Below, piece by piece: positions 1 through 11,543 of a DNA stretch of 64,000 bases. The translations under genes were made by a program, and so were the position numbers. The stretch is from positions 699,693 through 763,692 of the forward strand of contig WTPW01000067.1 of the NCBI GenBank assembly GCA_009809945.1, written 5' to 3'. This DNA comes from Gigaspora margarita (taxonomy: Eukaryota; Glomeromycota; Glomeromycetes; Diversisporales; Gigasporaceae). Position 1 is the first letter of the stretch. Each line of letters opens with the position of its first letter. The notes beneath the pieces are model-generated. The model searched no databases. It was not told the origin of the DNA and saw only the letters and a list, made by a program, of their open reading frames with translations.

Positions 1-527
1 ATTTGAACCAAAATCAGGTTAACTAGAATCAAGTTCAAATAACTAAGATAGGGCTCAAATAAATCATAATCAGGTTCATTTGTACCAAACCTGTTCAAGA
101 ACCAAGATTGGGTTCAAATGAATGAAAACTGGGTTCAAAACTGTCTGGCTGAAGCTGGAAATAGCCGAAGTTGGAAATTAGAGCTCTAGATTTAAAACTA
201 TAAGCCCTGCTAAAATCCAACTATACTCGTTTATTATAAACCCTAACCCTAAATTCTAATCTAACTATAAAAAAAAATCATACAAAATGCATTCCAAAAT
301 TTTTTGTAAATTTCATATTAAAATATATAAAATTTTCAGCTTTAACTATTTCCAGCTTCAGCCATGACAAAAACTATGATTGGGTTCATTTGAACCAAGA
401 TCAGGTTCAAGAACCAAGATTGGGTCAAGAACCAAAATTGCATTCAAGAACCAAGATTGGGTTTATTTGAACCAAGACCGTGTTTAAGAACCAAGATCAG
501 GTTCAAGAACCAAGATCAGGTTCACTA
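1..527. repeat. Degenerate minisatellite of GAACCAAGATCAGGTTCA-like units
   Basis: Imperfect copies of an 18-20 bp unit alternating GAACCAAGAT and CAGGTTCA/TGGGTTCA fill 1-142 and resume at 369-527. The interruption is a separate MITE at 143-368. No coding frame is supported. The array seems to run off the left edge of the window. Confidence 0.8.
143..368. mobile_element. MITE, GTCGC...GCGAC family, copy 1
   Basis: Terminal inverted repeats pair GTCTGGCTGAAGCTGG with CCAGCTTCAGCCATGAC. The interior has CCCTAACCCTAA and a conserved stretch ending in TTTCATATTAAAATA. Relatives lie at 38655, 41006 and 48373. The flanks (CAAAACT and AAAAACT) fit a 7-bp target duplication with one mismatch. It is inserted in the minisatellite. 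Confidence 0.75.
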
Positions 528-600
528 AAAAAAATTAATAATTGCTAGCCCACAGCAATACTGGGCCCCTAAAAATAGTTAATATATTATAGCCCAAGTT

Positions 601-727
601 TGCATTACTATTTGAGATTATATCATTCTTTTTTTTTATTAATAATTTAATAGAGGTTTCTTGTGAAGCAGAGACCTCTATTTAAATTATTAAAAAAAAA
701 GTATAATATAATCTCAAATAATAATGC
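601..727. mobile_element. Foldback element with ~55-bp arms
   Basis: A near-perfect inverted repeat: TGCATTACTATTTGAGATTAT at the left pairs with ATAATCTCAAATAATAATGCA at the right. The arms continue through T/A-rich sequence to TAGAGGTTTC and GAGACCTCTA around a short loop. It has no coding capacity. Confidence 0.7.
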
Positions 728-729
728 AG

Positions 730-1860
730 AATCAGGTTTTAATGTATTGTTGTTCTTTAAGTTTCTTATAAATTTCTTTTTTAAGAATTTTTTCTTTTTT
801 TAAAATTCTTAAAAATTCTCATTCTCTATCTTCCCCACCTGCTCACTCTTAAAAATTCATTATAATTTGTCTTTGAAGCTTCTCTTCAAAGGTGAGTTAA
901 AAACACTTAAGAGATACTAAAACAGAGATTATTTTTATACTCTGACTTAGTATCAATTTTACACCAACTCAGATTTCACACTCCTATCAAATCTGAGTAA
1001 ATTCAAACTTCACATTTCAGAGTTTTCAAACTCCACCTACATGTTGAATTCACATGGCTTCAAAAATTTGACTTTTTGTAACAAAAGTTTAGTAACCCAA
1101 CCTCTTACAGGTAGGTCTCAGGATCTGTATAACATTTTGCTAAAACATTACAATTTTTAAAATAAACCAAATTAAAAAATAATAAAAATAGAAAACAAAT
1201 AAAAATAAATATGCTATGTGTAATATGGTGAAATCATCATAAACATTATAAACTCTGAAATTGGTATAACTTAGATTCATATAACAATCTGATTTTGCTT
1301 TAATACAGAATTTTGTTTTGAGTACTAAATTTAATTTTTTTATTTTTTATTTATTTAAAAAAAAACTGGTTTTATTAAAACAAATATTTTTTAAACTAAC
1401 AAATTATTATTTAACAGATTATAATTAAGGTTTAAAACAATAAACAGTAGTTAATAAAATTTTAATTAAAATATTATAAATATAATATAATAACTTTTAA
1501 ATAAACTAGGAAAATGGGAACCATTTAAGTCTGAAGGACAAATATAAAATACCACATCTGATCTAGCCAATAAGGATCAATTTTATTGTTTTGATTATTT
1601 TTTATATTACACCTGATCTAGCCAATCAGGATTCAGAATTTGTTAACACACAGACATCAGGATTACTATTGCTCCATCTGTAATGTCCTTCAGACAAAAA
1701 TTTAAAAACAGATAAAACAAGTAAAAAATTTATAATTAAAGATAAAAATATTAAAAATTTCAATTATTTATTTAATAAATATTTTTGTTTTATTTACAAA
1801 TTAAATATTACAAATATTAATTATATTATTTTTTAATTTTTTTTATAAGCTAGAAATGTT
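730..1860. other. AT-rich gap without a recognisable gene
   Basis: No supported ORF. A direct repeat of CTGATCTAGCCAAT occurs near 1558 and 1612. The rest is A/T-rich with many homopolymer runs. Confidence 0.5.
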
Positions 1861-1960
1861 AAAAAGAGAAAGAAAAATTACCTATGCCTTAGCATATCAT
1901 AGATGCTAATACTATACCTCCAAATGAAACCTAAGAAGATAAAAAAAAAGACTAAACAGA

Positions 1961-3115
1961 ATGAACCAAGCTAAGGGCAGATATTATAAAGCCAAAGAAA
2001 AGTCTCAAGCAGCTGCTCAAAAATCTGATCAAGGTCCTACTTCAAGAACAAGGTCTCAATTTGCAACAAATTTACTGTATCTTCTAGAACAAGAGCAAGA
2101 TCAAAAAAAGCTTCTATATTGAGACAATGGAGGTATAGAGAATTTATAATTGCTGAAAAGAAAGTTGAATTAAAAAGAAAACAAAGAGAAAGAATAAAAA
2201 AAAAATGCTAAAAAGAATCAAGAACAATATAAACAATTTTTTAAAATAGAGCATTGTAGTTTAGATGAATATAAGGAAGAAATAGGTGAGGAGGGGGAAG
2301 AAGAGAATAAGATAATAGAAAAGGAGGAAGATGAGGAGGAGGATGTAATAAAGGAAAAGCATATATAGGGATAAATAAACATTATTTCTGGCCATTGTGA
2401 GGCTTTAAAATGGAGGCAGAAAAAACCAGAACTATGCTGTATGAATGCACAAACAAAATTAGCACCACTTTTACCACTACCAACAGCAATAAAAAAATAG
2501 CTTACAGATAAAGATTCTATATCTAATAAACCATATATTGACCAAATAAGAGCATATAATCAAATAATTGCTTTTATATCAATTGGTACAAAATTAGATA
2601 TGAATCTTGCAAATGCCACAGAAGGGATTTATACATATAGAATTAGTGAAATATTATATCATAACATTAGTTCTTTTATGCCAAAAGAAGAAGAAAAACC
2701 AAAATTCTTCCAAATTTATTTTTATGATTCTGATAATTTTGAAAATCAACTCAACAAAAGACATGAAATAATGCATAGTGAATTAAATTTCAATCTGTTG
2801 AAAGAAATTCAAGAAAAATTAGATTCTTTAAATCCTTTTGTAGAATTTTATAAAAATTCAAGGAATTATAAATAGAACATGAAAGCAAGTATTGTATATA
2901 ACAATACATAATACTCATGAAAATGATATGAGACAATATAATGCACCAACAACTTCAGAAATACTGCAATATATTGTGATGAACCAACAATACAACATAG
3001 AGATATTATTATCAAAAGGTAATTTCAAAGAATATCTGAATTAAATAGTGCATATGATCCTTTACAATATCCTTTGCTATTTCCAAATGAAGAATATGGT
3101 TGGCATAAAGGAATA
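1961..3115 (+). pseudogene. Helitron transposase, N-terminal part (broken)
   Basis: An ATG at 1961 opens a K/Q-rich stretch interrupted by stops. At about 2390 the frame reads GHCEALKW and then PELCC, the cysteine-containing start of the Helitron N-terminal domain. The longest clean piece (2600-2875, 91 residues) contains GIYTYRISEILYHNIS and FFQIYFYDSD, which match the conserved 'fri.G.iyH..gsL.P' and 'qlYiyD' blocks of Helitron proteins. After a frame change, a block around 2985-3115 reads RDIII...QRISELNSAYDPLQYPL and then LFPNEEYGW, the classic 'YDPLQYPLLFP..GW' motif. Family assignment is confident; activity is excluded by stops and shifts. Confidence 0.85.
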
Positions 3116-3841
3116 CTAAAAAAAATGTTATATCAGAAGAAATTGTTGAATTAAAAAATATTACAGATGATAAAGAAGATGTATATGATAATGGTCATTA
3201 ATAATAAAGATGATGATAATGATAATGATAATAATTATGGACAAACTGCTGGATAAGTTTCTGACCAACTTTTTACAGATTTGGTAAGCTTAGCAAGTAC
3301 AAGTGCAAGTGAAACATCAAGTACTACTAAAGAGCCAGCAAGTACAACTATAACACTATTTGAAGAAGTTTGGAAAGAAAAGCTTGATAATTTAATGCAA
3401 CAAGCTATTTACCAAGATATTTTACAAAATGTTCAAGACAACAAGAAGTTTAAAAAGAAGTCCAACAAGTAAAAGAAGTTCAACAAGAATAAGTTCCAAT
3501 GATTCTTGAAGAATATGAACAATATGAACCTCAAATAGGAGCATTTGTTAACAATTATACTATCTTACAAAGATATGCTAAAAGTCATACAGGTTTATCT
3601 CAAACATATGAAGATTCAACTCTTGGATCTGGTAGTGAAAGTTTCATGAGTATTAGTGAAACAAGTGAAAAAAAATGATAAAGAATCTAAAAAAAAAGAA
3701 AAGTTCAAGTTGATAAAAAAGGAAAAGAAGTTGAATCTGAAAATAATTCTGATCAGAATAATAATGATAATACTGTTAAACCTCAAAAAAAGAAGTAAAA
3801 AGTTGATAAAGGAAAACAAAAAGAATTTATTGAACCTGAAA

Positions 3842-3873
<32 letters not shown>

Positions 3874-3889
3874 GATAGTAATGATAGTA
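3116..3889 (+). other. Low-complexity segment of Helitron linker
   Basis: Asp/Asn-rich, then Ser/Thr-rich and Lys-rich coding-like sequence (open at 3281-3472), ending in (AATAAT)n repeats at 3840-3890. It may be the variable acidic/basic linker of the Helitron protein. No motif is recognisable. Confidence 0.4.
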
Positions 3890-4012
3890 CTGTATTACTG
3901 TGAAATAACGATCATAGGTGTTATTTTGAAAATTGCATTCCCTAAAAATAGTATACTGGGTTTTGAAATAACGGCCATGCGCATCCTGAAATAGTGCACA
4001 CCATATATAGAA

Positions 4013-5379
4013 GCAAAAATACCATTCCTAATGGATCGTTGGTACTGTTCCTGATAGGGTAAAAAAAAATTTTTTTACATCCCGTTCCTGATGGACTGAT
4101 AAGCTGCAGAAAAAATTGTTTACAATGTTTGATCGAAGGTAACTTGACACCCACTTGACCAAATTTGATCAACTTTTTTTTATTTTAATTGTAGAAAGCA
4201 GTAGAATTAAAATAAAAAAGATTGATCGAATTTGATTAGAAGGGTGTCAATATATCTTCAATCAAAGTTTTGTAAAATTCTAAAACGTTTATCAAATATA
4301 AGCTGCAGAAAAAAATTGTTTACAATCTTTGATCGAAGGTAACTTGATACCAACCTGACCCAATTCGATCAACTTTTTTTGTTTTAATTGTAGAATGCAG
4401 TAGAATTAAAATAAAAAAAAGCTGATCGAATTTGGTCAGGTGGGTGTCAAGATATCTTCAATCAAAGTTTTGTAAAATTCTAAAGCGTCTATCAAATATA
4501 AGCTGCGGCAAAAAACTATTTACAATCTTTGATCGAAGATATCTTGATACCCACTTGACCAAATTCGATCAGTTTTTTTTATTTTAATTGTAGAAAGTGG
4601 TAGAAATAAAATAAAAAAAGTTGATCAAATTTGATTAGAAGAGTATCAAGATATCTTCGATCAAACTTTGTAAAATTCTAAAACGTTTATTAAATATAAG
4701 CTGCAGAAAAAAATTGTTTACAATCTTTGATCGAAGGTAACTTGACACCAACCTGACCAAATTCAATCAACTTTTTTTTGTTTTAATTGCAGAAAACTGT
4801 AAAATTAAAATAAAAAAAGTTGATTGAATTTAGTCAGGGTGGTGTCAAGTTACCTTCAATCAAAGATTGTAAACAATTTTTTTCTGCAGCTTATTTTTGG
4901 TAAACGTTTTAGAATTTTACAAAGTTTGATCGAAGATATCTTGATACTCTTCTAATCAAATTTGATCAACTTTTTTTATTTTATTTCTACTGCTTTCTAC
5001 AATTAAAATAAAAAAAAGCTGATCGAATTTGGTCAGGTGGGTGTCAAGATATCTTCGATCAAAGATTGTAAATAATTTTTTGCCGCAGCTTATATTTGAT
5101 AGACGTTTTAGAATTTTACAAAACTTTGATCGAAGATATATTTACACCCTTCTAATCAAATTCGATCAATTTTTTTTATTTTAATTCTACTGCTTTCTAC
5201 AATTAAAATAAAAAAAGTTGATCAAATTTGGTCAAGTGGGTGTCAAGTTACCTTTGATCAAACATTGTAAACAATTTTTTTTGCAGCTTATCAGTCCATC
5301 AGGAAAAGTATGTAAATCAGTGATTTTTTTTATCCCATCAGGAAAGGTACTGATGATCCATCAGGAATGGTATTTTTGC
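4013..5379. mobile_element. Mutator-type MITE made of nested palindromes
   Basis: Termini GCAAAAATACCATTCCTRATGG are inverted. A perfect 9-bp duplication, TATATAGAA, flanks it (4004-4012 and 5380-5388), which is the usual MULE target-site size. The interior is a series of inverted copies of a block reading TTGATCGAAGATATCTTG, CACCCACTTGACCAAATTCG, ATCAACTTTTTTTATTTTAA and its complement, so the whole element is a large palindrome built of smaller ones. It encodes no transposase. Confidence 0.8.
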
Positions 5380-5579
5380 TATATAGAATACTATATAATT
5401 GAATGCATAACAGATTTTCAGCACCGGTACAGAGTAACTACTTGTTTATACTTGCAATTGAAATAATTTAGGAAATTATTGTCGCCAAGTTATACTTTTC
5501 TCTATTTAAAGATTATTGCTCGATCATCTGACTTTATTCAAACAAGCTGAATAACTTTATTTAACATATCTGTAAAACA

Positions 5580-6145
5580 TATGGGATAAGGGTTCGCTAC
5601 CTTTGGCGGCTCTAATATATAATCACATTTCCCACTACAGATACATATATTCATTACAATAGCAAATAAAAGGGTTACCTATAATGCTCTGTCTGTTCCT
5701 AGGTAAAGAGATGATCCAAAACCATTCACAGATAAAATGCCTTCATATAGAGGGAAACCATCAAATCTTCCCATAGCTATAAAGAGAATCAGTAACTATG
5801 TTTCTGCCAATTTGAGCAAGGTTCATTCTTATGGTCCTTGCACTGCCAGTTGCAGCTGTAGAGCCAAATACAGCAACTGGTTCTTGCACTACTACTTGCA
5901 GCCGTGGAGCCAACTACCTCTGGCCCTTGCACTACCACTTGCAGCTGTAAAGCCATGTACACAACTGGTCCTTGCACTGCTAATGCAGCTATAGAACCTG
6001 GTATAACAAAAAAAACAATACTGCTTGCTTGAGTTTGGGTGGGTAAGGGAGGGAAATAGAGCCAGTCTTCACAAGGTGAGCAATAGCGAAAAGAAAGATA
6101 ATCTTCTTCACTAAGATTCTTGGCCTTAAATACTTCTTCCATATT
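5580..6145 (-). repeat. Repeat element with ~55-bp VNTR, copy 1
   Basis: On the minus strand, three to four imperfect units of GGCTC..GCTGCA..GGCAGTGCAAGGACC occupy about 5828-6000. The same units and the same distal sequence (ATAGCGAACC then CCTATATG) occur on the plus strand at about 57600-58340, so this is a dispersed element. A 117-residue minus frame (5789-6142) crosses it, but nothing supports expression. Confidence 0.55.
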
Positions 6146-6595
6146 ACTGGTTCATACTTGGCCACAGCCATTATCCCTTACCCCTATTACTGATCTAACA
6201 ATCATAACCATGTGAATTTAAAATCATATGCAAATCTTAAATTACCTGTAAATACAAGTTACAAAATCTCACGACAATAATCAAAGAATAACGATAAAAG
6301 GATACATAACAAAACCTGTACATAATCGGTCATAAAGTCATCTAATCTCACAATAATGATTGCCCTGTCACTTTGTTAACAGGCTTTTCATTTTCAAATA
6401 AATATTCATATACTGCACATGGGCGCTATTTTGAACATCTTATATATATTTGCTTAAAAAATCAGATTACCTCAAAATAGCGCACATGCACGCACTCAAA
6501 ATAGCACGCAGGTGATTGAATCACCGCGCAGATGCACATTATTTGGCAGTACTATGGTAATAATAGTGATGATTATAATAATAAAACATCATTAA

Positions 6596-6908
6596 TGTAT
6601 ATTGCTGAAAATAAGCTACCTCCAAAAATAAGCTACCTCTGATTTTTTTCAAAAATCTTAAAAAAACTGTTAGCAGTTGCTACATATAAAAGTCAAATTT
6701 TACTAAGTAAATCTCAAATGTGCTATTAAGTAAACTTGTTCGACACATAAAAATATGCCTATAGTAAAAATTTGTTGTCATTTGGATAACTTTTTATTAG
6801 TACATTTTTCAATTTTTTCAAAAAACTCAATGTTTCGAAAAAAGCTACCTCACATTTTTTTGTGTAATTTTTTGGCCAAAAAAGGTAGCTTATTTTTGGA
6901 CATATACA
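6596..6908. mobile_element. MITE, AAAATAAGCTACC family, copy 1
   Basis: Inverted ends TGTATATTGCTGAAAATAAG and CTTATTTTTGGACATATACA. A second copy in the opposite orientation is at 33723-34044. The interior shares TTGTCATTTGGATAACTTTT and AGTTGCTACATATAAAAGTC with that copy. It is inserted just upstream of the Helitron Rep region. Confidence 0.75.
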
Positions 6909-6929
6909 GTAAAGGTTCAACAAAAAAAG

Positions 6930-8570
6930 AAAAAGAGGTTAACAGACTCTATCAGAGAATTTGCAGCTTATAGATTTATAATTAGAAATTCAAACAAAGA
7001 TAATAGTATTATACATCATATAGGCAGATTATTTCAACAATGTATAGTAGATCAATTTGTAAAATATGAATCAAGTAATATAAGTTGGCAAAGAAGATAT
7101 CAAAAAATATTAAGATTAGGACCATATAATTGTTTAGAAGATATAATATCTAATGAAGATACTGAAAAAGTCAACTATAATGAAATTGGCAAAAAAATAA
7201 TTTTGTCATCAAGTTTTACAGAATCTACAAGATATTATTAACAATTGTTCCAAGATTCAATGGCAATTGTTAGAGAATTTGGAAAGCATGATCTGTTAAA
7301 ACAGTAACTTGTAATCCAAAATGGCCTAAAATTACTGAAAAACTTCTACTATTGTCAAATCTAATGGCTGCTGATAGATCAGATTTGATAGCTAGAGTTT
7401 TCAGATTAAAATTAAATGCAATACTTAAAGATTTAATTACAAAATCTGTTTTAGGAAAAGTTATTGCATATGTATATGTAATTGAATTTCAAAAAAGAGG
7501 GTTGCCACATTTTCATATATTACTTATATTGGCACTTAAAGATAAACTACAAACACCTAAAGATTTTGATCAAATAGTATCTGCAGAGATACCTAATCCT
7601 GAAGGACAACCAAAAGTATATAAAATAGTTAGCAAAAACATGGTACATGGACCCTGTGAAAAAGATATTAATCCATCATCTTTATGTATAGTTAATAGAA
7701 AATATAGTAAATATTATCCAAGAGAATTTACTACAGAAACTTCAACAAATAAATCTGGATATCCTATATATAGAAGAAGACCAAATTCAAGAACCATTAA
7801 AAATAGGGTATCAATTGATATTGACAACAGATAGATTATTCCTTATAATAAATATTTAAGTCAAAAATATAACTTTTACCTTAATATAGAGATTTGTTCA
7901 AGTATTAAATCTATTAAATATCTCTACAAATATGTTTATAAAAGACAGAATAGAGTATTAATATCTTTAAAAAATCTATAGAGTATTAATATCTTTAAAA
8001 AATTCACATGATAAAATTGAAAAATATATTAATGCAAGATATGTTCTGCATTTGAAGGAATTTGGAGACTATTTGATTTTGGTTTACAAGATAGATTACA
8101 TACTGTTTTAAAACTTTCAGTACATTTGAAAGGACAATAACAAGTTTCTTTTGATCCAACAGAACAAACAAAACCTGTTAAAAAAGCTGCTAAAGAAGGA
8201 AAACATACAAAGTTAACAAGATATTTTGAACTTTGTAATAAAAAATCCTGATCATGAATTAATTAAAACTTTGAGATATATAGATATTTCAAAGTACTTT
8301 AGATGGAATAGAAAAAGTGGCAAAAAAGAAAAAGAGGTAGTGAAAAAGTAATTTCACAAATGTATTTTACTAATCCAAAAGATACTGAGAGATTTTATTT
8401 AAGAGTTTTTTTAAATATAAGACATGGTGTAAAATCATTTAAAGATTTAAGAACTATAGATGGTGTAGAATATAGTTCTTATAAATCTGCAGCATTTCAA
8501 CTTGGTCTAATTGATGATAATGGTGCTTGCCTTGCAGAGGGTGCAAATTATAAAATGCCTTCACTCTAAG
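6930..8570 (+). pseudogene. Helitron Rep (HUH) nuclease region and linker (broken)
   Basis: Across frame changes the reading begins TDSIREFAAYRF and continues GRLFQQCIVDQFVKYE, the block preceding the Rep domain. The longest open part (7352-7834, 160 residues) has EFQKRGLPHFHILL, the HUH metal-binding motif of rolling-circle transposases. Further on, a frame reads SIKYLYKYVYK, the region holding the paired catalytic tyrosines. At 8360-8569 a frame reads FYLRVFLNIRHGVKSFKDLRT and then AAFQLGLIDD, the conserved Rep-helicase linker. Several stops and shifts (for example after 7834 and near 7970) make it a relic. Confidence 0.85.
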
Positions 8571-8589
8571 ATATTGATTTGTCTTTTTA

Positions 8590-10070
8590 TTAGTTTACTA
8601 TCAACCTGTAAATGTTAGAGAACTTTGGGAAAAATATCTTGATTATCTAATAGAAGATTTTATACTTCAAAAAGATAATAATGATTTAGCTATTACAAAA
8701 GCATTGGTGTTTATTGAAAAATATTTACTTCAAAATGGTATGGCTATTTCAGATTTTCCAGAACTTCTACCAATTAATTATGCTTTATTAGAAAAGATTA
8801 ACAACAAATATATTAATTGGTAAAGAACAAAATTATAATCAAAATGAAATTAATGCAACTTTATTAAATAAAAATAGTTTAAATTTTAATCAACAAAGAA
8901 TATATGATGAAATTAAAAAAGCAATAATGGGTGAACTTGAAACCCCTTTATTTTTTGTTGATGGGCCTGAAAGAACTGGAAAAACATTTTATATAGTTTG
9001 ATCTTGACCTATATAAGATCAATAAATAATGGAATTGCAATTGCTATAGCATCATCAGAAATTGCCACTTTATTAATGATTGGTGAAAGAACTGCTCATT
9101 CAAGATTCAAAATTCTATTAAAATTAGATCAAAATTCTACTTTGAATATTGAAAAGCAATCTGAATTAGCTAAATTAATTCAAATCCTATTGCTATTCTA
9201 TGGGATGAAGTACTAATGATGCACAGATTTGCATTTGAAGCTGTTGACAGAACTTTTAAAGATTTAATGGACAATGATTTGCCTTTTGAAAGAAAGCTTA
9301 TGATTCTTGGTGGTGACTTTAGACAAATTTTACCTGTAGTAGTTCAAGGTATATGTCCCCAAATTATTGATGCATGTATAAAATCTTCAGATCTTTGGAA
9401 AGATTTTACAACTATGCAATTAACTATTAATATGAGAGTTCAACAACAAGATAATGTTGAACAAAAAAACTTTGTTGACTTTTTATTACAAGTTGGTGAA
9501 GAAAAAATACCAACACATTCTAATATTGGTAAAGATTATATTAAATTGTCTAATGATATTAATAATTTAATATCAGAGATCTTTGCTGATATTTTAATAC
9601 AAACTATTATGATCATGACTATATCAAAGATAGGGCAATCCTTACAACAAGAAATATAGATATTGATGATATTAATCAAAAATTCTTGCTAAAATTCCTG
9701 ATACAGAGGAATTTGAATATTTATCTGCTAATTCAGTTGAGGATAGAGATCAAGATGATAAAAGTCTTTATTCTATTGAATTTTTAAATACTCTAACACC
9801 AAGTGGAATGCCCCCTTATCATTTATTATTAAAAAAAATGTACCTGTTATTCTTTTATGTAATCTTGATCCAACTGAAGGATTATGTAATAGTACAAGAT
9901 TAATAATTAAAAATTGTTACAAATTTCTTCTAACACTGAATCTTAACAGGAGTTAACAAAGGAAAAAGAATTTTTATACCTCAAATAAGATTGTCACCAT
10001 CTAATTCTGACCTTCTTTTCCAATTAGTAAGAAGGCAATCTTCTATTAAATTATCTTTTGGTAAAAATTT
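8590..10070 (+). pseudogene. Helitron PIF1-like helicase (broken, C-terminally truncated)
   Basis: Near 8940 a frame reads FFVDGPERTGKTF, a Walker A motif with Gly-Gly changed to Glu-Arg. Immediately afterwards the frame shifts. At 9190 IQILLLFYG switches frame to a Walker B-like block, continued in the clean piece 9216-9659 (147 residues) with FERKLMILGGDFRQILPVV, the motif III signature. Later fragments read FEYLSANSVEDRD, LNTLTPSGMPPYHLLLK and VILLCNLDPTEGLCNSTRL, which are typical of the PIF1/Helitron helicase C-terminal half. Similarity stops near 10070 at VRRQSSIKLSFG, before the expected Ala-Gln-Gly motif. Confidence 0.85.
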
Positions 10071-10236
10071 TTTTGGTTAGCAGTTTTAGTTTTGTATATA
10101 TCAACTATATTTCAAATATTAGATAGCAAGTTTTGAGTTGCTTAACTTTTTCTGAAATATAGTGTCTTCAAAAAAATTTTTTGAACTAATGTTCTCTAAA
10201 AAAAAACAAAAAAAAAAAAACAAAAAAAAAACAAAA

Positions 10237-11221
10237 NNNNNNNNNNNNNNNNNNNNNNNNNNNNNNNNNNNNNNNNNNNNNNNNNNNNNNNNNNNNNNNN
10301 NNNNNNNNNNNNNNNNNNNNNNNNNNNNNNNNNNNNNNNNNNNNNNNNNNNNNNNNNNNNNNNNNNNNNNNNNNNNNNNNNNNNNNNNNNNNNNNNNNNN
10401 NNNNNNNNNNNNNNNNNNNNNNNNNNNNNNNNNNNNNNNNNNNNNNNNNNNNNNNNNNNNNNNNNNNNNNNNNNNNNNNNNNNNNNNNNNNNNNNNNNNN
10501 NNNNNNNNNNNNNNNNNNNNNNNNNNNNNNNNNNNNNNNNNNNNNNNNNNNNNNNNNNNNNNNNNNNNNNNNNNNNNNNNNNNNNNNNNNNNNNNNNNNN
10601 NNNNNNNNNNNNNNNNNNNNNNNNNNNNNNNNNNNNNNNNNNNNNNNNNNNNNNNNNNNNNNNNNNNNNNNNNNNNNNNNNNNNNNNNNNNNNNNNNNNN
10701 NNNNNNNNNNNNNNNNNNNNNNNNNNNNNNNNNNNNNNNNNNNNNNNNNNNNNNNNNNNNNNNNNNNNNNNNNNNNNNNNNNNNNNNNNNNNNNNNNNNN
10801 NNNNNNNNNNNNNNNNNNNNNNNNNNNNNNNNNNNNNNNNNNNNNNNNNNNNNNNNNNNNNNNNNNNNNNNNNNNNNNNNNNNNNNNNNNNNNNNNNNNN
10901 NNNNNNNNNNNNNNNNNNNNNNNNNNNNNNNNNNNNNNNNNNNNNNNNNNNNNNNNNNNNNNNNNNNNNNNNNNNNNNNNNNNNNNNNNNNNNNNNNNNN
11001 NNNNNNNNNNNNNNNNNNNNNNNNNNNNNNNNNNNNNNNNNNNNNNNNNNNNNNNNNNNNNNNNNNNNNNNNNNNNNNNNNNNNNNNNNNNNNNNNNNNN
11101 NNNNNNNNNNNNNNNNNNNNNNNNNNNNNNNNNNNNNNNNNNNNNNNNNNNNNNNNNNNNNNNNNNNNNNNNNNNNNNNNNNNNNNNNNNNNNNNNNNNN
11201 NNNNNNNNNNNNNNNNNNNNN
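10237..11221. other. Assembly gap (985 Ns)
   Basis: A continuous run of N. The flanks are A-rich homopolymer (left) and unique AT-rich sequence (right). Reading frames crossing it are meaningless. Confidence 0.99.
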
Positions 11222-11543
11222 GTTTGGTTTGAAAAATTTTTTTGAAAGCTTATATTTCGAAAATTGGTAACTGATACCAAAGTTAGTACTGATGTTTGGA
11301 ATGTGGCTAATATATACCAAAGTAGAACCGCTAACAGAAAAAATTTTTACTATGATCCTCAAATATAACCTCTTATAGATTATTCGGGGTCCTATTATAC
11401 TTAATTGTATAACATAAAAATGAGTAAAAGCACTATTTTTAAAAATATTGTGATAACCTAAAACTACCCTTTTTTTTAGCAACAAAATCCTGTGAAATTT
11501 TACTATATACATTAAAAGTGAATCTATTTTTACTAGTAGTGAT

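Larger units (their letters stand above)
3890..6560. mobile_element. Composite insertion into the Helitron
   Basis: This block separates adjacent parts of the Helitron protein. Its ends look alike in inverted orientation: ATAGTACTG...GAAATAACG on the left, CATTATTTGGCAGTACTAT on the right. Both ends have GCGC/GCATG-rich 'AAAATAACGC'-type subterminal sequence, shared with the 220-bp MITE at 37825. It contains a complete Mutator-type element (4013-5379) and a VNTR-bearing repeat (5580-6145). Exact boundaries and target duplication are uncertain. Confidence 0.45.
1961..10070 (+). mobile_element. Decayed autonomous-type Helitron, split by insertions
   Basis: Fragments in several frames reproduce the domain order of a Helitron transposase: an N-terminal zinc/Helitron-like region (about 2390-3115), a Rep HUH nuclease region (about 6930-7960), a linker (8240-8570), and a PIF1-like superfamily-1 helicase (8590-10070). 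Stops and frameshifts are frequent, so it is not functional. A large insertion (about 3890-6560) plus a MITE (6596-6908) separate the first part from the Rep domain. The helicase is cut off near 10070, before the last conserved motifs and shortly before the N gap. No 5'-TC or 3'-CTRR terminus was identified. Confidence 0.85.

Noticed and set aside
3616..3994. Hydrophobic or Lys/Ile-rich small frames on both strands
   Set aside because: Low-complexity A-rich sequence of a Helitron linker; the translations are products of (AAT)n and (AAAG)n tracts.
5737..5994. 85-codon plus-strand frame over the VNTR
   Set aside because: Antisense to the repeat units and not conserved in the second copy as far as I can see.
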